Assembly (NCBI GenBank): GCA_016758965.1
Contig: JAEPRB010000492.1
Coordinates: 1-17,457, forward strand
Reading direction: 5' to 3'
DNA length: 17,457 bases
Source: Circinella minor
Taxonomy: Eukaryota > Mucoromycota > Mucoromycetes > Mucorales > Lichtheimiaceae
Shown: piece after piece, positions 1 to 9,421 of the stretch
Position numbering within the stretch: the first letter of the stretch is position 1
Layout of the letters: every line of letters begins with the position of its first letter
The notes under the pieces: model-generated
Databases searched by the model: none
What the model was told of the DNA's origin: nothing
Seen by the model: the letters and a program-made list of their open reading frames with translations, nothing else
Program-made: the position numbers and the translations under genes

Positions 1-341
1 ATTGTCATAGTACAAATGTCAAGGCAATTACTGTTGGATTCGCTAGTTGTCAGTATAGAATTCATGGTGTTAAAGAAGATGGTACAGAGTTCAAGTCAGA
101 TTGGAAAAAGGTATCTGATGAAGATGCTTATCAACGTTATGATCCAAGTGATCAAGTTTTATGGAAACGATTGGGAATTGAATCTAAGAATATTGATGAA
201 GAAACAGAAGGCCCTTGTTGTACTATTTGCCTGGAGAATATCAAAGATATAACAACGTTACCTTGTAGTCATCAATTCCATACTAGTTGTATTTCTCGAT
301 GGAAATTGGCATGTCCTAATTGTCGAGCTTCACATTTATAA
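1..341 (+). CDS. RING-H2 finger protein, C-terminal part (5' end outside window)
   Basis: The reading frame is open from the window edge (first full codon at 3) to TAA at 339-341, giving 112 residues. The last 35 or so residues form a RING-H2 finger (codons 219-323) with spacing C-x2-C-x11-C-x-H-x2-H-x2-C-x7-C-x2-C. It contains PCSHQFHTSC and ends in CPNC, so all eight zinc ligands are present. RING-H2 domains normally recruit E2 enzymes, so a ubiquitin-ligase role is inferred. The upstream part has a compact Trp/Cys-containing segment (GFASCQYRIHG, SDWKKVSD, VLWKRLGIE). From memory this type of segment lies between ubiquitin-like repeats and RING fingers in a family of fungal proteins, and it should continue the domain that begins at the very end of the gene at 16255. 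No intron is visible. The stop directly follows CRASHL. RING call: very sure. Family link to the right-hand gene: inferred. Confidence 0.85.
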   Translation, partial: CHSTNVKAITVGFASCQYRIHGVKEDGTEFKSDWKKVSDEDAYQRYDPSDQVLWKRLGIESKNIDEETEGPCCTICLENIKDITTLPCSHQFHTSCISRWKLACPNCRASHL

Positions 342-487
342 TACCAACAAATTTTGTTTGATCTTTCACTGATTCATCTTTTAAATATACATTGGCTGTA
401 TATGTATATATTTTGAACCATTAAATATGTTATATATTCATATTTCAATTTACCATCAACATTTCATTGACGGTTGTTCTTATATTG
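342..487 (+). other. 3' flank of the RING gene
   Basis: AT-rich sequence between the stop codon and the first repeat. An ATTAAA at about 420-425 could be a poly(A) signal. Nothing else can be supported. Confidence 0.3.
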
Positions 488-1371
488 TGTTTCTTCAGTT
501 GTTTGGTAAAGGCACTACTTTGATGTTTCGTACAGAAGTGTGCTGCAATTTTCCTATGTCGCTCCTTAACAATTTCAGCCAAGACATAGACGACTGGGAA
601 TGTCAGGGGTTGGTTGGGAGAACCGGAATTTTGCATTGTAATAATAAACGACTGGGAATTATTACAGCCAAACAATATAAGCCTATGAGTGTAATGTGAA
701 TATTGAATTCGTGTTGCTTCTCACAAAGCGAGATCTACTTACATTATCTTTATTTTGTTTGTTTTCAAGCAACTAACTAATTATATTTGTATTTGTAACT
801 TTTCTTTATTTTATAGCAACCAAGAGTTATACTTTCTTTCTCTCTCACAGAAAAAAAAGTAACCTGAATTTGTGTGCCAAGTCGATCTTCACATACTTTT
901 GCCTCTTGTGTACGTATAGTTATTTAATATGACCACGTTTCTGTAGGAAGTTGCTTACCCCGAGAACCAATCACCTTCGACCAGAATTGTCACCAAGATC
1001 AAAAATAATTATCACCTCATAAAAATATCAAGAATCACACCACAATAAATACTATAAAATCACATTTTATACTAGTAAAACAAAACATATATAGATTCTG
1101 CTTTGCAACAATAAAAAAAGACAGATTTTCACTTTTATCACCTTTATTATTATTATTTTATTTCGAAGCTAAAGCTTAAACTTTTTGATGATTCAACTTT
1201 TCTAAGACATCATCTGCTATTTCTTTATCATCAATCGAAAAATGGATTTTCATTAGTGGATTTTTTTAATTATCATATATGAACTATATCGCCCTTCATT
1301 TGCAAAGTTCTTTTTCATTTGGGAACATTGTTACTTTTTATTTGTGTACAATCTTTCCATTCGTTTGGAGA
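488..1371 (-). repeat. Repeat copy 1: truncated MULE 5'-end fragment
   Basis: This stretch matches 7888-8803 in the same orientation. The offset is exactly 7400 bp up to about 1065 and 7433 bp after a 33-bp block (near 8465) that copy 1 lacks. By eye only about half a dozen substitutions separate the copies, roughly 99% identity, so duplication is recent. In copy 2 this DNA lies upstream of the MULE transposase (minus strand) and continues into the terminal inverted repeat. In copy 1 it is cut at both ends: at 488 before the zinc-finger region, and at 1371, where it joins a different repeat. A minus-strand reading frame (675 to about 490) starting MFGCNNSQSF is shared with copy 2 until KQLKK, then runs into unrelated sequence, so copy 1 cannot make the same product. 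Confidence 0.85.
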
Positions 1372-1757
1372 TTAATACATATTTTAATACATTAAAAGAT
1401 ATACAGTAGTGAGCCGAAGTACGTATTCAATATATGGACATTCTTGGGAAAAAAATTCATAATATCCGTCAATTTTCGCATTCTCTTATTTTCACAGTTA
1501 AAATGAAAAAAGGCCCTATGAAATTAACGGGGATTGTCTGTATACATTGTTAAATAAATGCAAATACCGTCACCGCTCGCTATAACGATATTCGATAGGG
1601 TTTTAGCAAAAATATCGTTATATCGAGTAAACAAATAATATCTTTATTTTTTTAAAAGGAAATAACACTACTTTGTTGGCATTTTTCTATGTTCTTACTT
1701 TAGTTTCTAAACATTTTTGTCAAGAGTTTAATAATTTAAACATAAAATTTATCTTCA
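1371..1757 (+). repeat. Dispersed repeat copy A (second copy at 12433)
   Basis: Starting with ATTAATACAT at 1371, this matches 12433-12893 in direct orientation. Copy A lacks a block of roughly 90 bp present in copy B, in the TTCGATATAACGATA region, and lacks ACAGT at about 1464. The left edge coincides exactly with the break in MULE copy 1, so one event made both boundaries. The repeat is composite: it holds a small 81-bp inverted-repeat unit and the left end of the 699-bp TIR element. Confidence 0.8.
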
Positions 1758-2265
1758 GTCATCGCCTTTTCCAAAAAAAAAAAAGAAAGCCAGTGATATC
1801 CTGCTTCTGTTTTTTTTACCAACTATGCAAGTCGAACCTGTTCTTGTCATTTATTGCATGGCTTTATAAACAATAGACAGTTTTTGATGCCTATTATAGA
1901 AGTACAATGCTCGCATTTTTTCTCTTATACTTGACCAGCATTTATTATATGTGACTATATGATTGTAATCCCACCAGAAGTAATAAGTCAAGGAATATTT
2001 TATAAAAAAAAAAACTGTACGTACGTACAAAGAAAAAAAGAACTGTTTTATTTTTATAGCTTATTTATGGTATGAATGATATAATGTGTTAGGGTTGTCT
2101 TCTTGTACGTAAGACATAACTTATATATATGTGAGGCCAAGTACATATGGATAGAATTTTACCCGACCATTATAACACAGATCAAAGAATTCGATATAAC
2201 GATAATTCGATATAACGATACACTTTTGATCTGACAGGGTGTATCGTTATAGCGAGCGGTGATGG
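1567..2265. mobile_element. 699-bp TIR element flanked by TA (MITE-like, non-autonomous)
   Basis: The left end CCGTCACCGCTCGCTATAAC (24-bp TIR at 1567-1590) is the reverse complement of 2242-2265 with one mismatch in 24. Both ends are flanked by TA (1565-1566 and 2266-2267), as for Tc1/mariner/pogo-type insertions. TTCGATATAACGATA repeats lie just inside the right TIR (about 2189-2220). There is no transposase frame; the short open frame 1673-1876 is low-complexity and does not look coding. The superfamily is inferred only from the TA flanks and TIR form. Confidence 0.75.
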
Positions 2266-2372
2266 TAGAAAGCGGGGCATAATTGATTTTAATTTAACGA
2301 CAGCGAAAAACTCAGTATCATATAAAGTTCTATTTGTAATATAATAACTGATCTCTAGGCGAGGTCAGAAAA

Positions 2373-2390
2373 GGGTAGGGTAGGGTGGGG
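2373..2390 (+). other. Predicted G-quadruplex motif
   Basis: Four G runs, G3-TA-G3-TA-G3-T-G4, meet the usual G3+N1-7 rule in an otherwise AT-rich setting. The GGGTAGGGTAGGGT core also resembles degenerate TTAGGG telomere repeats. It directly abuts a 20-bp-stem hairpin starting at 2391. Confidence 0.6.
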
Positions 2391-2490
2391 AATCATATTT
2401 CATATTTTTTTTTATAATCATGTTAACTGTCGAAATAAATTCTAACAGAATTGGTTGAGACACTCCACTAAAAAATATGAAATATGATTA
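2391..2490. repeat. 100-bp inverted repeat with perfect 20-bp stems
   Basis: AATCATATTTCATATTTTTT (2391-2410) is the exact reverse complement of 2471-2490, with a 60-bp loop. It could form a hairpin or be a very small TIR element. The left stem starts at the base after the G-rich run. Confidence 0.75.
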
Positions 2491-2928
2491 TTATTATCTA
2501 CTACGTATGGTATTGTAGCTCAAATTGGTTCGGCACAGCTCAATACTAATTTTTGATGGTCAGCTTTAACTTCTGAAGCTGTATATAATTATAGTTCTTA
2601 CTACAAAGCAAAATATACCAGCTGGTACAGCCAAAAGCTTACAACGTACAATTATTTATTTGTTCTTATACGATTATTACAGTATTCAATAATCCAGATA
2701 ATGCCTATTATCATTATTAGATATATATTTAACAAAAAAACTAATAAGTTCAATTTAATTAGCATAATATGCTGATATTAATCATTTGAATTTATATCCT
2801 TGAAAGTGTAAAGCTTTATTAATATTGTTGGTATCCACAAAATAATCATTCAATTTTTTTTTATACAAGTACATGGTAAATAAAAGATAATCAACCAAAA
2901 GAAAAGAAAAAAAGGAAAATGTATATTA
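2491..2928. other. Intergenic, no gene seen
   Basis: AT-rich DNA downstream of the minus-strand gene ending at 2929. No coding frame, RNA gene or clear repeat was seen. Confidence 0.4.
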
Positions 2929-4868
2929 CTATTTAGGTAATTTGTACTTTTCATACAAACTTTTGTGTGCTTTTTTCATTGCAGGAGCAATGATACTTTT
3001 GTAGATATTTACCACAGATAAGGAAAATTCCTTATCACATAATAAATCAGCTAAAATTACACTGTCATTGTCCCCAAGCCGCTGATCAATTAGCAATAAG
3101 ATCTTTATAATTCGTCCAAGTGGCCTTGTTTTGTCGTATTTCAAATTGCTGACTTGTTCGATTGTTGTTGCGGTTGATGATGAGTGTTCCGTAAGAGCAT
3201 TTGATATTTCATTGGTTTTTAATAGCTTGTGTAATAATAGTTGCTGATCGACTTTACTGTAATATCGACGAACGACAATTGATACCAGAATACTTGCAAT
3301 GCTGGCAGCGTCTGGTTTGATCATGTTGAGCCTTGTGGTATGCTTATCCATAGCAATTGGATGACACAGCGAAAATCCAGTTTTGCTAAATTCTTCACTA
3401 CTAAAGGACCACCGCTTGTTGGCTGTAAGTCGAGTATAATCACGTAACAAACGAATAGAAGAAATGTATGGTGCATTGTCAAGAGGAACACAAATTGTAA
3501 ACGTATCCTTTCCAATCAAGTTTAAAGCAGATTCCGGAACACTCGGACCCAGGTAGACACATCGTTTTCTACCCACTAAGCTTCCACAAACAGCAGCAGT
3601 GATCAAGATTTCCATAGAACCGTAATTGATCACCAATTCTTTCCACGTAGCTCGACCCTCACTGGGATTTAATATTCGTACGGTTGGTAATGAAAAAAAC
3701 CCAGAGTTACCGCGAGCACAATCGTCCATATTTGGTTCCCCATGAAGAAACACATCGAAACTGATCAAATATATCCAAGAATTCACACCAAGTAAGATTG
3801 CTTCTGTTAATTGTGATGCAATACATTTAACTAGCTCCTCGATTTTGTCTTCTCTCGATGTTGTCACTCCAAGATATTCATCAGCTTCAATCTGCCGAAG
3901 AAGCTTGTGATAGGCACAACCTTTTTTTACAATCTTGTCTAAGCCAGTGGGAATTTCAACAAAATTATTCATCGGGTGGTTTCGTAAACGTGCTCTTCCT
4001 AAAAAGAAAAAAAAATAACCAGTCTCGTAGTTAGCAAGTTTGTATTTTATACAGCCAATATTCCAAATAATCAATAATCAGCACGTTCTTGACGAACCTG
4101 CTTGAATCATGCTTGTTTTTAAAGTATCTTTAACATTCTGAACGGTCCGCTTCACATGTACAGGTGTATCATAGCAATCGATATCTTGTCTTTTCAAGAT
4201 TCTACTCAATGAGACATCATCATCTTCGTCACTTGCAAAAACTTCATTATATCCATTTACTTCATCCTCAGTTTCATCACTTTCCTGTTTATTTACCATA
4301 GGGTTAATTGGTTATTTGTTTTGTTATTGTTTCGTCTTTCTATCAATATAATAAAATAAATATTGCGCAGCAAAGTAGTTACATCCACAACATTGTCAAA
4401 GTCCTTGACAATTAATCGGAATTGTCTTTTGTATTTGTGAAAAGAAGCTAAGACACTTGGCTTTATGGCAGCTGCTGGTAAAAACACGTCCAAATTTTTC
4501 TTCGTGTAAGCTATGCTTTTCAAAAGTCGTCGCCAAGTAGCCTTTTTAAAATGAGCTGTGTTTGCAAGTTCAACACTAGTGATACGTTTACATTTTTCCA
4601 CAAAAGTGGTCAAATTCGTTGCTTCTTGTTCTGAAAGGCCACTGTTGAAAAATTCAACTTTAATATTTGTGGCACAAGAGAATAGGAGTTTTGAATAATG
4701 TGGTGTCATGTTTTTAACATTGATCGAAAATTGGGTAGTTATTTTTGATCGCATAATACATTGATATATTGCGAAGGAAGTGAGTGATATTTCGTTAATG
4801 GTGTTCCAATTATCACTTTGTTTTGCAATATTTACAATCGCTTCTACAGGCAAAAAAGAGTGTGTCAT
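2929..4868 (-). CDS. Three-exon gene, 580-aa protein with F-box-like N-terminus, function unknown
   Basis: Model: exon 1 4868-4383, exon 2 4284-4098, exon 3 3998-2929, all in phase. Intron 1 (4382-4285, 98 nt) has donor GAT|GTAACT and acceptor AAACAG. Intron 2 (4097-3999, 99 nt) has donor CAG|GTTCGT, a TGCTAAC branch site and a long T tract before TTTTTAG. Without splicing, each frame runs into a stop just past these sites. The protein starts MTHSFLPVEAIVNIAKQS, an LPxExxxxI pattern like many fungal F-box proteins, but the call is weak. Residues 163-180 are acidic (ESDETEDE...SDEDDD). The 355-residue C-terminal part is globular-looking with no motif I recognise. An upstream ATG at 4985 would add a hydrophobic leader (FIFSFLSLKHFFFIYLLVTF); I prefer 4868 because the extra sequence resembles a pyrimidine-rich leader. 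Coding: fairly sure; exact splicing: moderate; function: unknown. Confidence 0.65.
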
Positions 4869-5238
4869 TGTAGATGTTAAAAATGTCACCAGTAGGTATA
4901 TAAAAAAAAAGTGTTTTAGTGAAAGAAAAGAAAAAATAAATGGACGATCCTTCCTACTCAGTGGCAAATGCCGATTTTTGTCCACATCGGGATTCCTAAT
5001 AATAATATAATTATTATATATTCAAGTAATATATACACACAACTTTCCCCTTTTCCCTTCTTATTGAAATGTTTCAACAAGGTTTTCACTTGATTTCTCT
5101 TGGTTCAAAGCTCTCGAATTATCATAAAACAAATTAAAGTGGTTTAATGTATATCATCCAGAAAAGAATAAGTAGTTCTTTATTTTTATATTAAAAGTAG
5201 AGTGATCAATTAGTCTTTAATTATATATTATCATTTAT
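4869..5238. other. Intergenic between the F-box-like gene and the MULE relic
   Basis: Includes the likely leader/promoter of the minus-strand gene (T/C-rich on that strand at about 4890-4940). The expected left terminal repeat of the MULE (CAGGATTTTGCATTTGTC type) is not visible here, so the element has probably lost that end. No other gene was seen. Confidence 0.4.
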
Positions 5239-7806
5239 TTATTTTTGTTTTCTAACTTCATTTCTTGGATCTATCACATTCTGTAAAGTATAATTTAAAT
5301 TTTGCGTTGCTTGATTACATTCTTCTAACTGTCTGGTGTCATATTTAATAAAGTACGGTTCAACATGTCTACTGAGAATGTTATTTTCTATATAATATTC
5401 TTACTGAGTTCTTGTAAACAAATTTCATTATCATCTTCATTAATAAATCCAACAGGCTCTCTTGAACAAGAGATATTAACACGATGAAGAGGAATATCAT
5501 GGACTTGATTACAAAGAAAAATATGTTTACATAATATATCATTATAATAAAAGTCAGGACAGGTACACGAATGCAAAACGCCTACCCGAACAACAATTTC
5601 ATGATAACTATTTTCTTTCTTGAACGACTTTACACGAATCTATATATATATAATATATTATTCAAAAACCATAAGAATATGACACAATCAGTATACCGCA
5701 TTGTTACTTACGTTTTACATATCAATAGCTGAAATGTAGTCAGCTGCAACATCATCATCAAGTTCGTAAGCTGTCTTATGTCGTTTTTTTTCTTCTTTCG
5801 TCAAGCTGACATATTCGAATCCATGAAAGACTTGTGATATAGATTGTCTATACGAGCAATCAACCACTTGGGTAACGAGCCAGGCTATATAATCAATTCT
5901 GTGCTTTCTTGTTTTTTTTAAAAAAAATAATGAGTTTTTAAATTGGTTATGCCAAGATTCAATAAGATTACTTGTGTGAAAATGAATACCCTATTATGAT
6001 TGAAAGATTAGATAAAAAAACTTATAGTCATAGTTTGTTTTAATAATATTACATACCTCTCGCCACGCCTTACTCCAATTTTCTCTTTTAGGATAATAAT
6101 AATCAAACATATATGCATAAAACGTTATATCTCCAACAGGGTAACACTATCTGAATTCGTTTCACTTTACATCAAATTCTTCTGGATCCTTTGCGTACAT
6201 CAATGAGCTTGAATAAACACGAGCTTTTTTACGTAAAGCTTTAGAATCTGCGGTACTAATCAAGCTTTTGATCTGTCAATGATCTGTTAGACAAAACGTA
6301 TATGTATACAAGCAAAAACTATTTAAGTTGGCAACATACTTGTTTAACTTTTTTTCCCATGCTCGTCTAATATGCCAATGACAAACTAGAACTTGGACTT
6401 GTGTACCAAACGTAGACAAAATAGCATCCATTTCGGTTACACTACAATCGATCATGTGTATCATTTTTGTCTGACCATGGTGATTGCTATTTGTTTTCGC
6501 TTGTTACTAGGAGTGATGTAACGAACAAAGGTTGTCCTGTTGCTTTTTTTATTACGAATTCTGAATCGTCATTTACTATTAGTCGTTGGCTCTTGTGGCT
6601 TAAGTTTGAATGCGGGTTTTATCCTAAACGTATCATGTTTTATGTGTAGAATCGAGGTTAATATCCTCTTGTTTCAATAATATCTGTGTAAAAGAACATT
6701 GGTAAAAGAGTATATATCAAAAATAATATAAATCAAAAACAGTATACAGATCCATACCTCTTTCTGCCACGGAGCGACCCATGCAACCATTAATAATTCT
6801 TTCTTGGATCCATTAGCCTTTTCGTCAGCTTCAGATGTATTAATAATTTCAAATAAGGTATTATAATCTTTTTCTTTAAAGATATCAATGCATGTCTGGG
6901 TCCTTTGTTTGTCGAATCGATGTTTTCTTGAAATATTATTCAAACGTTGTTGGATTTGATTTACAATATCATGACAATGTACACGGAGAGCTGCTGGTAT
7001 TTTCAAAATATTTAGATCTACATTTATTTCATTTTCAAACTAATCAAACAGCAAGTTAGATATCGCATCATAGATGACCACACATTAAAGCATGCCGGCT
7101 ATACATACCTCATTCATTTCTTCGTCCGACAACTGTAAGAAATCTTTCATTCCTCTCCAACCTTTCTTTTCTTCAACATGCTTTTCAATCCAATTCGTAA
7201 CCTCAATGAAAGTCTTGATTCTTCAATATCCTGTCCACTGAAAGGATTATGACCATCATGAGTCCGATTGTAGGTTACTTCCATAATACCACCAACAGCA
7301 CGTTTAGTAGCTTTGATTTTTGCAGTACACCCAGTGTGTTTTGATACATTTATTCGACGTTTCTTGGTTGCTGGGGGGATGGAAGACAATTTACGACCAT
7401 GATCACAGACGTACAAAGTAGACCAAACAATTTTTTTTCTGGGACCAGGAGTATCTTTTGTGAATAAAATTGAAAAAGCTGCAGTTGAGGTTGTGCTTTT
7501 TTTTTCTTGTTCCAAGTCGCATGGCAAGAAGCTTCTTCAGCAAACCACTTATTAAAATTATATTCATTGTGAAAAGTCAACCCCATGGGGGAACTGACCC
7601 AGTCAACAGGAGGTCGTTTGCGTACAATATAAAGTGTATCGTTAGCTTGATTGTTCACGATAAATAAAGAAAATAATGAATAGGATTGCGAATCTACCCA
7701 TAAAGATGGGAAAGACACGCGATCTGTTATTTGAAATAAAAACGTTTCCTGGGAATGACGGTCTCTGAATAAAACAAAATTAATCGACGTTATTGGCGTG
7801 GAAAAT
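5239..7806 (-). pseudogene. MULE transposase pseudogene (FAR1-like zinc site, DDE core, SWIM finger)
   Basis: Minus-strand pieces in order: FHNEYNFNKWFAEE; a FAR1/WRKY-GCM1-like zinc region (YVCDHGRK...KHTGCTAKIKA...THDGHN, about 7430-7240); VAWVAPWQKE; DSTHKT (first catalytic D); an inverted block; IDCSVTE (second D) and CHWHIRRAW; NLIESWHNQFK (catalytic E, about 5970); SWIM finger CTCPDF-x7-CKH (C-x-C-x10-C-x-H, about 5530-5575); and a tail ending at 5239. Introns: 7108-7040, 6757-6684, 6339-6273, 6056-5991, 5711-5640 (66-74 nt, GTATGT/GTAAGT donors, TCTAAC-like branch sites). Lesions: 1-nt slip in a T9 run (7497-7505), frameshift near 7225, inversion 6457-6633, 1-nt loss in the T7 run 6349-6355, stops at 6162-6164, 6147-6149 and 5715-5717, and a frameshift near 5400. 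All three catalytic residues survive, but no continuous product is possible. Confidence 0.9.
6457..6633 (+). other. Inverted 177-bp block of the transposase exon
   Basis: This block encodes, on the plus strand, the transposase segment between the first and second catalytic Asp (GDCYLFSLVTRSD, PVAFFITNSES, ECGFYPKRIM), although both neighbours are on the minus strand. It is bounded by CATG at 6453-6456 and 6634-6637. Turned around, the block reads in frame from DSTHKT at its left to IDCSVTE at its right, without gain or loss of a base. 177 bp is exactly 59 codons. Confidence 0.88.
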
Positions 7807-8075
7807 TAGGAGCGTCGCCATTCGCCGGGAATGACTGCTAAAATCTCTTCCTTGCAATTGCTACAAAATTCGTCACCAAGGAGCTTTTGTTTCTTCAGTT
7901 GTTTGGTAAAGGCACTACTTTGATGTTTCGTACAGAAGTGTGCTGCAATTTTCCTATGTCGCTCCTTAACAATTTCAGCCAAGACATAGACGACTGGGAA
8001 TGTCAGGGGTTGGTTGGGAGAACCGGAATTTTGCATCGTAATAATAAACGACTGGGAATTATTACGGCCAAACAA
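7806..8075 (-). pseudogene. Possible MULE 5' exon or leader frame
   Basis: An 89-codon frame from ATG at 8075 (MFGRNNSQSF...) to TAA at 7806-7808, upstream of the transposase and co-oriented. It contains FCSNCKEE. The first part is almost identical in copy 1 (minus strand, 675 to about 490), with one visible residue change (R to C at position 4). It stops just before the transposase frame opens, and I could not find a clean splice link. It could be an upstream exon ended by a mutation, or non-coding leader. The opposite strand is also open (7887-8099), so openness alone is weak evidence. Confidence 0.3.
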
Positions 8076-8803
8076 TATAAGCCTATGAGTGTAATGTGAA
8101 TATTGAATTCGTGTTGCTTCTCACAAAGCGAGATCTACCTACATTATCTTTATTTTGTTTGTTTTCAAGCAACTAACTAATTATATTTGTATTTGTAACT
8201 TTTCTTTATTTTATAGCAACCAAGAGTTATACTTTCTTTCTCTCTCACAGAAAAAAAAGTAACCTGAATTTGTGTGCCAAGTCGATCTTCACATACTTTT
8301 GCCTCTTGTGTACGTATAGTTATTTAATATGACCACGTTTCTGTAGGAAGCTGCTTACCCCGAGAACCAATCACCTTCGACCAGAATTGTCACCAAGATC
8401 AAAAATAATTATCACCTCATAAAAATATCAAGAATCACACCACAATAAATACTATAAAATCACATGATGAAAACAACAAGAAAAACACCTGTTATTATTT
8501 TATACTAGTAAAACAAAACATATATAGATTCTGCTTTGCAACAATAAAAAAAGACAGATTTTCACTTTGATCACCTTTATTATTATTATTTTATTTCGAA
8601 GCTAAAGCTTAAACTTTTTGATGATTCAACTTTTCTAAGACATCATCTGCTATTTCTTTATCATCAATCGAAAAATGGATTTTCATTAGTGGATTTTTTT
8701 AATTATCATATATGAACTATATCACCCTTCATTTGCAAAGTTCTTTTTCATTTGGGAACATTGTTACTTTTTATTTGTGTACAATCTTTCCATTCGTTTG
8801 GAG
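7888..8803 (-). repeat. Repeat copy 2 (partner of 488-1371)
   Basis: Direct repeat of 488-1371, about 99% identical by eye, with a 33-bp block near 8465-8497 absent from copy 1. Here the repeat is in its native context, between the transposase and the right terminal inverted repeat. Confidence 0.85.
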
Positions 8804-8961
8804 AAGATCTCTACTCTTTCTATTTGAAAAAGCTTACTTTTATAAGTGAATAAGCATATGTTTTATAAGCGAAGAAGTTTACTCTTTATAAGCAGATAAC
8901 ATTACTTATCATAAGCAGACAAACGTGTCGGTTTGTGTCCGGAGACAAATGCAAAATCCTG
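8675..8961. repeat. MULE right terminal region, homologous to the palindrome arms
   Basis: From about GTGGATTTTTTTAATTATC to AAATCCTG this aligns with 15640-16036 at roughly 80-85% by eye. It contains the 23-bp unit series (for example the segments ending TTTATAAG at about 8838-8912). Relative to the palindrome arm it lacks three consecutive units, between two TTATCATAA repeats, and about two more nearer the tip. These are whole-unit deletions, as expected from slippage or unequal recombination. Confidence 0.8.
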
Positions 8962-9079
8962 TACTATAACCAATTACCATTTGATAAGAAAATGCTGACT
9001 TAGTAAATTATATTAAACATAAATATGTTGCTTGATCAATGAAGAAACACATTATTAATTCTGTTTTGTTTTGTTTTAG

Positions 9080-9421
9080 TATTACGATAAATTCAATAAT
9101 CAGTCTTTCTTGGGATTATAAGGCTTTGATCGAAGTGGCCAGTGAACGATGGGATACAAGGTATTTGAAGAAAAACAAAGTTAATGTTGATAAAATTGAA
9201 TTTCCAGAAGTAGCTGGGTGTGATGCTATTGTTAAACATATCAAAGAGCAGATAACGTTTAATAGCAAATTCAGGAAGATAATGGTTTATACATTTTGAA
9301 ACATAAATCTAACTGGTTATTAACTTTTCTATAGGCTGATCGAACACCTAAACAGCCATTTATTGATTACGTACTCTCCGAAATTACGTATTACCAACTT
9401 ATATCAGTGATGAACAAGTAA
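9080..9421 (+). pseudogene. Last two exons of an unknown gene, truncated by the MULE
   Basis: Exon A 9080-9284 follows a strong acceptor (TATTAAT branch-like site, then TCTGTTTTGTTTTGTTTTAG). Exon B 9335-9421 follows a 50-nt intron (donor ATG|GTTTAT, TCTAAC branch site, acceptor CTATAG). The splice is in phase and the frame ends TAA at 9419-9421, giving about 96 C-terminal residues. Visible segments are YKALIEVASERWDTRYLKK, KIEFPEVAG and PFIDYVLSEITYYQL. The composition looks coding, but I do not recognise the family. The MULE end at 8961 is only 118 bp upstream and no earlier exon lies to its left, so the 5' part of the gene is lost or was displaced. An ATG at 9039 is open but falls in what looks like intron sequence. 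Confidence 0.5.

Larger units (their letters stand above)
5239..8961 (-). mobile_element. Degenerate MULE (Mutator-like) DNA transposon with intact right end
   Basis: The right terminus is at 8961, where the sequence read inward is CAGGATTTTGCATTTGTC, followed outside by TA. The same terminus bounds the palindrome at 14514-16036. Inside come a roughly 290-bp terminal region with 23-bp repeats (8675-8961), a 5' region shared with copy 1 (7888-8803), and a broken transposase reading leftward to TAA at 5239-5241. No matching left terminus is seen near 5000-5240, so the left end is lost or too diverged. MULEs usually make 8-11 bp target duplications; none could be identified. Confidence 0.75.

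Noticed and set aside
427..699. Plus-strand frame over the MULE fragment (also 7887-8099)
   Set aside because: Opposite to the element's transcription and it crosses the repeat boundary at 488.
1673..1876. Plus-strand open frame in the 699-bp element
   Set aside because: Phe/Cys/Lys-rich low-complexity translation, no family features, and the homologous region in copy B is not open.
4293..4985. Separate 230-aa protein with an N-terminal membrane anchor
   Set aside because: The hydrophobic leader resembles T-rich 5' leader, and an in-phase intron joins this region to the downstream acidic exon.
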